Below are positions 1-5,050 of a stretch of 7,845 bases of DNA, piece by piece. The number at the start of each line of letters is the position of its first letter. Positions within the stretch are counted from its first letter, which is position 1. Source of the DNA: Candidatus Omnitrophota bacterium. Lineage in GTDB: Bacteria; Omnitrophota; Gorgyraeia; Gygaellales; Profunditerraquicolaceae. A program made the position numbers and the translations under genes. The notes below the pieces were generated by a model that had not been told where the DNA came from, ran no database searches, and was given only the letters and a program-made list of their open reading frames with translations. The stretch spans positions 1 through 7,845 of the forward strand of contig VGKK01000045.1 in NCBI GenBank assembly GCA_016867095.1, given 5' to 3'.

Positions 1-126
1 GTCGCACTTGCCTATCCTTTAAGGCAAGGTGCAACAAATAAAAAACTCTGCGGTGCGGCATGCCGAGCCTTTCGCATAAATGGTTTTGAGAAACCAGAAG
101 AATCTCAATGTGGCAAATTTCTATTT
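1..126 (+). repeat. Left copy of a perfect 126-bp inverted repeat
   Basis: Base n of this segment pairs with base 3030-n of the right copy for n = 1 to 126 without a mismatch; identity ends at 127 (T against T). The match reaches the first base of the window, so the true repeat may be longer. Internal structure includes a 10-bp stem with one bulge (4-13 with 22-32), the palindrome CGGCATGCCG around 57-66, and a TGGTTT/AAACCA hairpin with a 4-nt loop at 81-96. No transposase or recombinase gene is visible. It could be a dispersed intergenic repeat, a duplicated regulatory leader, or the end of a larger element. Confidence 0.97.
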
Positions 127-176
127 TGTAATACTTATGCGACAATTAAATACTTTCGGTTTTTAAATTTAAGCGG

Positions 177-187
177 TATAATTAAGG
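177..187 (+). promoter_or_regulatory. Possible -10 box and Shine-Dalgarno of the rhomboid gene
   Basis: A perfect TATAAT lies at 177-182 and AAGG at 184-187, five bases before the ATG at 193. If TATAAT were the working -10 box, transcription would start almost at the ATG and the message would be nearly leaderless. No good -35 is seen 16-18 bp upstream. The AAGG could instead serve as ribosome binding site for a transcript begun farther upstream, perhaps within the repeat. The two readings exclude each other in part. Confidence 0.35.
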
Positions 188-192
188 CAAAT

Positions 193-1350
193 ATGAATTG
201 CCCAAAATGTAGTAATGAATTAGAAATATTCTCCCGCAGCGGCAAAGAGATTTACGTTTGCCCTTTCTGCCTATCTGGATTAGTACCGGACGAATCCTCA
301 ATAAAAATTTTAAAGCATTTCTGCAACGAAGAAATAATGAGCCATTTAATTTCAACTCTTCTGGATGATTCCCTTTTTGATAATACTAAAACGATGCTTT
401 CCGCAGAAGAAAATCTTGCATGCCCCAAATGCAAGTCCTACATGCAGCATTACGATTTTAATAAAAAAATAAGGTTTTATGTTAACAAATGCATAAATTG
501 CGGTTCTATCTGGCTCAACCAAATGCAGATGCCGTTATTATCTGTTGCCTTTGTAGAAAATACTCCCGAAGATTTAAATTTTAAGAAGACAATCAATAAT
601 CTGTATGAGATCTTAGCAAAAAGGAAGGCAAAAAAGATTAGGTCCTTGGATGAGATTATCGCTCCTTTTGCGGCAATGACGGGCTTATTGCCGGCAATCC
701 CTGTCGGCGATAACGTATTAACCAAAACAAAGCCTATTGCTACGCGAAGCATAATCATTGCTTGCGCTATAATTTTTGTCTTGCAAATTGCTTTCAAAGA
801 GATTTTGACTTCTTTTGGTCTTTACGCTGATAAGGTAGCCCACGGAGAATGGTATCGCTTAATAACCTATGCGTTTCTACATGGAGGAATTTTCCATCTT
901 TTAGGCAATATGTTTTTCTTGCGTATTTTCGGCAGAACAGTAGAGGACGAGCTGGGATGGAAAAGATATTTATCCCTTTTCGCTTTAGGGACTGTGGTTT
1001 CTGGAATATTTGTCGTGGCAACTATTACTAAAAAAGATATTCCTTGCGTAGGCGCCAGTGGCGCGATATCGGCAATTATTGGGGCTTATCTAATTTTATT
1101 CCCTAAGTCAAAACTGAAATTTGACGTATACCAGCCCCTAGCGATCCTTCTTCCGATACCAATCCGAAAAATTGCTACTGTTCAAATATCAAGTATGTAC
1201 TATATTCTCTTGTGGATAATCATGAACATCTTTTTTGGCATGTTGCAATCAGGGACTAAGGCTGTTGGCATAGCTTATTGGGGGCATATCGGCGGTTTTA
1301 TCGCGGGGATAATTTTTATAGAAGTTTATAAAAACCTTAAGCAGGGATAG
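193..1350 (+). CDS. Rhomboid family intramembrane serine protease with N-terminal double zinc ribbon
   Basis: Predicted 385-residue membrane protein. The N-terminus has two zinc-ribbon-like Cys sets: C3/C6 with C23/C26, and C77/C80 with C100/C103. A charged linker (about 130-180) follows, then a hydrophobic rhomboid domain (about 183-380). Rhomboid landmarks are HGGxxHxxGN (230-239), the GASG nucleophile motif with S289, and the second catalytic residue H365 in GHIGG. Rhomboids cut substrates within or near transmembrane segments by a Ser-His dyad, and both residues are present, so the enzyme should be active. The zinc ribbons probably face the cytoplasm and may bind a partner or nucleic acid; this is inference. 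The ATG at 193 gives MNCPKC directly at the start. The frame stays open back to base 1 but has no ATG, GTG or TTG there. The 3' end overlaps the convergent AAA+ gene by 14 bp. Substrate unknown. Confidence 0.92.
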   Translation: MNCPKCSNELEIFSRSGKEIYVCPFCLSGLVPDESSIKILKHFCNEEIMSHLISTLLDDSLFDNTKTMLSAEENLACPKCKSYMQHYDFNKKIRFYVNKCINCGSIWLNQMQMPLLSVAFVENTPEDLNFKKTINNLYEILAKRKAKKIRSLDEIIAPFAAMTGLLPAIPVGDNVLTKTKPIATRSIIIACAIIFVLQIAFKEILTSFGLYADKVAHGEWYRLITYAFLHGGIFHLLGNMFFLRIFGRTVEDELGWKRYLSLFALGTVVSGIFVVATITKKDIPCVGASGAISAIIGAYLILFPKSKLKFDVYQPLAILLPIPIRKIATVQISSMYYILLWIIMNIFFGMLQSGTKAVGIAYWGHIGGFIAGIIFIEVYKNLKQG

Positions 1351-2836
1351 TGCGCTCTTTTGCCCAAGCTCTCAACTCAGAAATTCCCTCGGCTTTTAAA
1401 ACCGATAACGGTTTTGTAGATTTGATTTGTTCAATAATATGGCTTGTTGAAATTCTTTCCTTTTCGGTAGAAGCCCTATAAAGGGCCGCTATAATAGCCT
1501 GCTCAATCTCAGCCCCGCTAAAATCTTCAGCTGCATCAACAATCTTTTTTAAATCAAAATCCTCTGGTTTAAGTTCTCGTTTTTTAAGGTGGATTCTTAA
1601 AAGCTGTTCCCTTGATTCCGGGTTAGGCAAATCTACAAAAAATATTTCATCAAAACGGCCTTTTCTCAAGAATTCAGGTGGTAAACGGTAAATATCATTT
1701 GCCGTAGCAGCGATAAAACAACTCGTTTTGCGCTCCTGCATCCACGTTAAAAAAGTTCCTAAAATGCGCTGAGAAACACCACCATCAATGTCTCCTCCAG
1801 AAGCAGCAAATCCTTTCTCTATTTCATCAATCCAGAGACAAACGGGACACAGTTTTTCTACCACCATCAGTGCTTTTCTTAAATTTTGCTCTGTTTCTCC
1901 GATATATTTACTATAGAGCCTAGCTAAGTCAAGCCTATATAAAGCTAAATTAAGTTCTCGCGCAATAACTTTTACAGCCAGGCTTTTGCCGCAGCCCTGC
2001 ACTCCCATTAACAATAACCCTTTAGGAACAGGTAAAGAGGTAGTTTTATCTGGAGAGAAACTGCTTTTCCGTTCTGTAAGCCAACGCTTTAGATTATCGA
2101 ACCCAGCAATATTATTTTTATCTTCGGTTAAATAAAATTCCAAAAGACCTTCCTGATCAAAAACCTTCTTCTTATAAGTTTCTATTGCGCTCAAATCATT
2201 TATATCAAGAATATTATCTGCTAACAGGCACTGATTTATAACATTTCGTATTTGCTGAATAGACAGTCCTTTTAAGGCATTAGTGATTTTGTTTAGCTCT
2301 TCATCGCTTAAAGATAATGAAACCTTTTTATTTGTTCTTTTTAGCTCTTCGGCAGTTTCTTTGATAACCGTCTTTATCTCATCCTCGACTGGATAACCTC
2401 CTATTAAATGGGCAGAATCGGCTTCGATATCCCTGGGTAATTTGTATTCGGCAGCAACAATTACAAAAGTATTTTTTGTTCCTTTTATACGATTAACAAT
2501 GTCCTTAAAGAGCCTTAATGCCAAAACATCTTCCAAGTACTTTTCAAAATCCTTTAAGACAAATAGCCCTGGCTTTAACTCTTCATCTTCCTTAGGCCTA
2601 AGAAGGTCCTGTACCATTTGAAGCATTTTGACTGGCTCTTTTGTCTGGTAGTAAGAACCTTCGTTATCGCCACGTCTTAGGCCATCCGTTAAAGACCATT
2701 GATAAAAACTAAGGTCCAACTGTTCTGCGATTGCTTTTAGTTGCCTGATAGTATAGATTTCATCAATTGTTTCAAAGCAAACGACGGGATATTTAGATTT
2801 AATTAACAGGTTTAGCTCTTCATTAACAGCGCGCAT
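1337..2836 (-). CDS. Ycf46-like AAA+ ATPase
   Basis: 499 residues. Residues 1 to about 235 resemble the degenerate, non-Walker N-terminal ATPase-like domain of the Ycf46 family; about 240-460 is a canonical AAA+ module. Visible motifs are Walker A GVQGCGKS (278-285, K284), Walker B LWIDEIEK with D337/E338, sensor-1 N380 in ATAND, the arginine-finger region LRKGRFDEIFF with R391 and R394, and the sensor-2 stretch FSGAEIEQ (439-446). The wording of these blocks (GTFLTWMQE, LPPEFLRKGRFDE) is typical of Ycf46, an ATPase known from plastids and cyanobacteria that also occurs across bacteria, with a poorly settled role. The ATG at 2836 is supported by AAGGAG ten bases upstream. It is convergent with the rhomboid gene with no room for a terminator between them. 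A chaperone or remodelling role linked to the protease is possible, but only the neighbourhood suggests it. Confidence 0.92.
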   Translation of the reverse strand: MRAVNEELNLLIKSKYPVVCFETIDEIYTIRQLKAIAEQLDLSFYQWSLTDGLRRGDNEGSYYQTKEPVKMLQMVQDLLRPKEDEELKPGLFVLKDFEKYLEDVLALRLFKDIVNRIKGTKNTFVIVAAEYKLPRDIEADSAHLIGGYPVEDEIKTVIKETAEELKRTNKKVSLSLSDEELNKITNALKGLSIQQIRNVINQCLLADNILDINDLSAIETYKKKVFDQEGLLEFYLTEDKNNIAGFDNLKRWLTERKSSFSPDKTTSLPVPKGLLLMGVQGCGKSLAVKVIARELNLALYRLDLARLYSKYIGETEQNLRKALMVVEKLCPVCLWIDEIEKGFAASGGDIDGGVSQRILGTFLTWMQERKTSCFIAATANDIYRLPPEFLRKGRFDEIFFVDLPNPESREQLLRIHLKKRELKPEDFDLKKIVDAAEDFSGAEIEQAIIAALYRASTEKERISTSHIIEQIKSTKPLSVLKAEGISELRAWAKERTIPA

Positions 2837-2846
2837 AATATTTATT

Positions 2847-2884
2847 CTCCTTACAAATAGGCCTTACCTTCTTCCCATATTATA
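2847..2884 (-). promoter_or_regulatory. Promoter -10 box and ribosome binding site of the AAA+ gene
   Basis: On the - strand a perfect TATAAT occupies 2884-2879 and AAGGAG occupies 2852-2847, ten bases before the ATG at 2836. The implied 5' leader is roughly 35-40 nt. No clear -35 is found 17 bp upstream; that site would fall at the inner edge of the right repeat (about 2902-2907). The ribosome binding site is well supported, the promoter less so. Confidence 0.5.
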
Positions 2885-2903
2885 CTATTTATCTCTCCAA
2901 AAT

Positions 2904-3029
2904 AAATAGAAATTTGCCACATTGAGATTCTTCTGGTTTCTCAAAACCATTTATGCGAAAGGCTCGGCATGCCGCACCGCAGAGTTTTTTATTTGTTGCA
3001 CCTTGCCTTAAAGGATAGGCAAGTGCGAC
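2904..3029 (-). repeat. Right copy of the perfect 126-bp inverted repeat
   Basis: This is the exact reverse complement of 1-126. It stands 67 bp upstream of the AAA+ start codon, while the left copy stands 66 bp upstream of the rhomboid start. The inner flanks (127-192 and 2837-2903) are not recognisably similar to each other, so the near-equal spacing is not explained by a longer decayed repeat. At its outer edge the copy runs into a CGACAC/GTGTCG hairpin at 3026-3042, and whether the left copy also has that hairpin cannot be seen. Confidence 0.97.
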
Positions 3030-3042
3030 ACTTTTTGTGTCG
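3026..3042. repeat. Small perfect hairpin at the outer edge of the right inverted repeat
   Basis: A six-base stem, CGACAC at 3026-3031 and GTGTCG at 3037-3042, encloses a loop of five T. It straddles the last four bases of the 126-bp repeat. It could be part of the full repeat unit, whose other copy is cut by the window edge. The stem is not followed by a T-run on either strand, so it is not a typical terminator. Confidence 0.7.
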
Positions 3043-3090
3043 ATTGCGGCATAGCGGACGACCGTAGTTTTTAGATACTCTTAAGAGGAC

Positions 3091-3124
3091 GCTGGGGCTG
3101 GCGGCGCCGCCGCCCAGCCCCAGC
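3091..3124. repeat. GC-rich long hairpin
   Basis: An 11-bp arm GCTGGGGCTGG at 3091-3101 pairs with CCAGCCCCAGC at 3114-3124. The pairing continues inward as CGGC/GCCG after a single bulged C, leaving a tiny loop. The structure forms equally well on either strand and lacks a T-run, so it is more like a repeat-element or structured-RNA stem than a Rho-independent terminator. Confidence 0.8.
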
Positions 3125-3231
3125 CGCAAGCCGAGCCGAACACGCACAGGCATTAGCAAGAAGCGAGCGGCCTAGCGAGCGCCAAGTGAGCCGAGCGACA
3201 GCGAGGCGAACGATGCAAGCGAGATACGGAA

Positions 3232-3247
3232 GCGCGCCCAAGCGCGC
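3232..3247. repeat. Short GC hairpin closing the GCGAGC-rich tract
   Basis: GCGCGC at 3232-3237 pairs with GCGCGC at 3242-3247 around the loop CCAA. It marks the right-hand limit of the GCGAGC-like repeat tract; the sequence becomes AT-richer immediately afterwards. Confidence 0.6.
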
Positions 3248-3349
3248 GGGGCACTATTTCATTGACTTGTGGTTATTATTGTAGTAATCTTGGAGTGAGT
3301 AAGATATTTGACAAGTTGCCTTTTGGGTATTCCTTAGACCAGGGGCACC

Positions 3350-3383
3350 AAAAACGGGGCCAGCCAGGCTGGCCCCGTTTTTT
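3350..3383 (-). terminator. Bidirectional Rho-independent terminator of the - strand operon
   Basis: A nine-base GC stem (CGGGGCCAG 3355-3363 with CTGGCCCCG 3369-3377) has the loop CCAGG. It is extended by five A-T pairs (3350-3354 with 3378-3382), giving T-runs on both strands. It starts inside the stop codon of the SGNH-hydrolase gene, so it should end the operon read leftward. It would also stop + strand transcripts coming from the intergenic region. Confidence 0.92.
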
Positions 3384-4032
3384 ATTTTCGGGCTAATTCT
3401 TCTTTGGCAAGGGTATTCTGATTAAGGTAAGGCAATATGGTAGAGTAAATACGCTGGGCAATCGCCTTGTATCCGTTGCCGTTAGGGTGGATAAAATCGC
3501 TCTTTAGGCTGGGATTGGTAATAATGCCGCTTAAGATACCGGGAATAAAAATCGCCTTTTTTTCCTGCGCGATCTCCGCGAATTTGCGGCGGTATTCCTT
3601 CAAAAACATCCCCGCGCTGATATCTACGACCGCTGCCATCGCGCCTTTGGCCTGAATCTTATCTATCATCTCGTTTATGTTTCTGATGGTGGTCTCTTTA
3701 GGAATCTGCCTTAAGAAATCATTGCCGCCGAACTCTATAATTACCAAAAGCGGCGAGCGGCTTAAGACATCGGATTTAAGGCGCTTTAAGGCCTCAATGC
3801 TGGTATCTCCGTCTATGCCGGCGTTAATGACGGGTATTTTAGTCATCTCCCCCAGGCGGGAGGGATAGTCTTCGTCGGACTCCGCGCCATAGCCAAAGGT
3901 AATGCTGTCGCCGAAACAAATGATATTTTCTCCCCGCGAATCCACGTTTTTAATTTCCCTTTTCGCGCAGGCGCTCAGTAAGAGAACGACACAAGAAGAG
4001 AGAAATAGAACCAATATTCTATTTTTTCTCAT
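3382..4032 (-). CDS. SGNH/GDSL-family esterase lipoprotein (TesA-like)
   Basis: 216 residues. A lipoprotein signal peptide covers 1-21 with lipobox LSAC, so C22 would be lipidated; the next residue is Ala rather than Asp, which in Gram-negatives favours outer-membrane sorting. The mature part has all four SGNH blocks: FGDSITFG with nucleophile S43, the Gly block GIDGDTS (72-78), GGND with N104 (102-105), and DFIHPNG with D179 and H182. Length and motif spacing match lysophospholipase L1/TesA-type single-domain enzymes, which hydrolyse esters or thioesters of lipids or acyl sugars. The real substrate cannot be told. It is the last gene of the operon, starts 14 bp inside rlmN, and has GAGG seven bases before its ATG. 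Its link to the sugar-phosphate and rRNA genes upstream is unclear. Confidence 0.92.
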   Translation of the reverse strand: MRKNRILVLFLSSCVVLLLSACAKREIKNVDSRGENIICFGDSITFGYGAESDEDYPSRLGEMTKIPVINAGIDGDTSIEALKRLKSDVLSRSPLLVIIEFGGNDFLRQIPKETTIRNINEMIDKIQAKGAMAAVVDISAGMFLKEYRRKFAEIAQEKKAIFIPGILSGIITNPSLKSDFIHPNGNGYKAIAQRIYSTILPYLNQNTLAKEELARK

Positions 4033-5050
4033 ATCGCAGCCTCAATTGCCCGCAGGCGCCTTCAATATCCTGGCCCCGTGGCTTTCTTAAGGTGACATTT
4101 ATGCCGAGCCTACGCAGATAATCACAGAACAGGAGAATCGCTAATTTATCCGGCGGCTTCACCTTAAGTTCCCCCACCAGGTTGCAGGGGATAAGGTTCA
4201 CTTTGCATAATTTCAGCGACTTTACTATTTTACCTAATTTTTCCGCCATTTGCAAATCCGAATTTATTCCCTGGATTAACGCGTACTCAAAGGTAATCTG
4301 GCGGCGGGTACTGCGGATATACTGGCGGCAGGCGGCAATCAGTTCCGCCAGGGGATAAATCTTATTTACCGGCATCAGCTGGGACCTGATTTCTTGGTCT
4401 GCCGCATGCAGCGATATGGACAGCTCTACCTGTAATTTTTCCTGCGCTAATTTTTTAATCCCCGGGACAATACCGCAGGTGGAAATAGTCATCCGGCGCG
4501 CGCCGATATCTAAGCCGGAGGCGGAATTTATCACGCGTATCGCCTTAAGCAGCTGGTCGTAATTATCCAACGGCTCGCCCATACCCATAAATACCAGATG
4601 CGTAAGCCTTCTGGCGCGGGAATTATTTTTTAAATATAGAACCTGCTCAATCATTTCGCCAGAGGTTAAATTCCTCTTAAAGCCCGCCAGGCCGCTGGCG
4701 CACAAGCGACAGGAAAATCTGCAACCCACCTGCGTGGAAATACAGCCGGTCAGCCTCTTTTCGGCAGGAATAAGTACTGCCTCAATAAGGTGTTTATCTT
4801 TCAACTCCAGGAGGAATTTTTCTGTGCCGTCCGTGGACCTGGCTGCCTTAACTAATTGCAAGGCGCCAAGATAAAAGTTTTCTTCCAGGCGCCTTCTTAA
4901 ATCCGCGGACAAATTACTCATTGCCGAAAATTCCGGCGCCTGTTTCTGGTAGAGCCAGCTGAAAATCTGCCGGGCGTGAAAAACCGGCTGAGCCCACTTT
5001 GCCAGAATTTCTTCTAACTCCTGCAAACTTAAATTATAAATGTTGTCCAT
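4019..5050 (-). CDS. rlmN: Dual-specificity RNA methyltransferase RlmN (23S rRNA A2503-C2)
   Basis: 343 residues, radical SAM enzyme. The cluster motif CxxxCxxC is C110, C114 and C117. The RlmN-specific cysteines are both present: C103, seven residues before the cluster (resolving Cys), and C333 in GACGQL (the Cys methylated during catalysis). E90 stands where the catalytic glutamate of the family lies, and the SAM-binding MGMGEP is at 155-160. RlmN methylates C2 of A2503 in 23S rRNA and of A37 in some tRNAs, using two SAM and releasing SAH, methionine and 5'-deoxyadenosine. The chosen start is the ATG at 5050, which shares its A with the ALDH stop (TAATG, translational coupling). A TTG at 5065 would add five residues lying inside ALDH and is less likely. 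No own Shine-Dalgarno is evident. Confidence 0.96.
   Translation of the reverse strand: MDNIYNLSLQELEEILAKWAQPVFHARQIFSWLYQKQAPEFSAMSNLSADLRRRLEENFYLGALQLVKAARSTDGTEKFLLELKDKHLIEAVLIPAEKRLTGCISTQVGCRFSCRLCASGLAGFKRNLTSGEMIEQVLYLKNNSRARRLTHLVFMGMGEPLDNYDQLLKAIRVINSASGLDIGARRMTISTCGIVPGIKKLAQEKLQVELSISLHAADQEIRSQLMPVNKIYPLAELIAACRQYIRSTRRQITFEYALIQGINSDLQMAEKLGKIVKSLKLCKVNLIPCNLVGELKVKPPDKLAILLFCDYLRRLGINVTLRKPRGQDIEGACGQLRLRYEKK

Larger units (their letters stand above)
3030..3349. other. Gene-free intergenic region with GC-rich hairpins and degenerate repeats
   Basis: No credible coding frame was found. Contents from left to right: the palindrome CTCTTAAGAG (3078-3087); a GC-rich 34-nt hairpin (3091-3124); about 100 bp dense in GCGAGC, GCAAGC, GTGAGC and GAGCGA variants (about 3125-3230); a short GCGCGC/GCGCGC hairpin (3232-3247); then AT-richer sequence to the terminator. 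The repeat-rich part is markedly more GC-rich than either neighbouring gene block. A + strand reading can be forced through it to a stop near 3282, but it has the low-complexity Arg/Ser/Ala look of translated repeats. A weak promoter-like pair (TTGACT 3262-3267, TAATCT 3285-3290, 17-bp spacing) points right. Confidence 0.7.

Noticed and set aside
1..143. GTCGCA at 1-6 and TGCGAC at 138-143 as terminal inverted repeats of a miniature transposable element.
   Set aside because: The right copy diverges after 126 and lacks the TGCGAC end, there is no target-site duplication to test, and a 6-base match is easily chance.
80..166. 28-codon frame starting with ATG inside the left repeat and ending before the rhomboid gene.
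   Set aside because: The same start in the right copy leads to a different and shorter C-terminus; no Shine-Dalgarno; very short. Probably chance.
2969..3067. Small + strand frame of 32 codons across the right repeat, starting at an ATG, with a faint look of a GIY-YIG endonuclease start (FYLLHLALKDRQ).
   Set aside because: The GIY and YIG motifs are absent, the frame is very short, no ribosome binding site is seen, and most of it is repeat sequence.
3125..3230. CRISPR array in the GCGAGC-rich region.
   Set aside because: Units are 6-8 bases, degenerate and irregularly spaced, without spacers of constant length; no cas genes.
3125..3282. Arg/Ser/Ala-rich + strand reading through the GCGAGC-like tract.
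   Set aside because: Low-complexity translation of a repetitive GC-rich tract, no start with ribosome binding site, and hairpins at both ends.
3308..3336. Consensus -35 TTGACA at 3308-3313 on the + strand.
   Set aside because: No acceptable -10 sequence 16-18 bp downstream; the terminator follows within about 40 bp.
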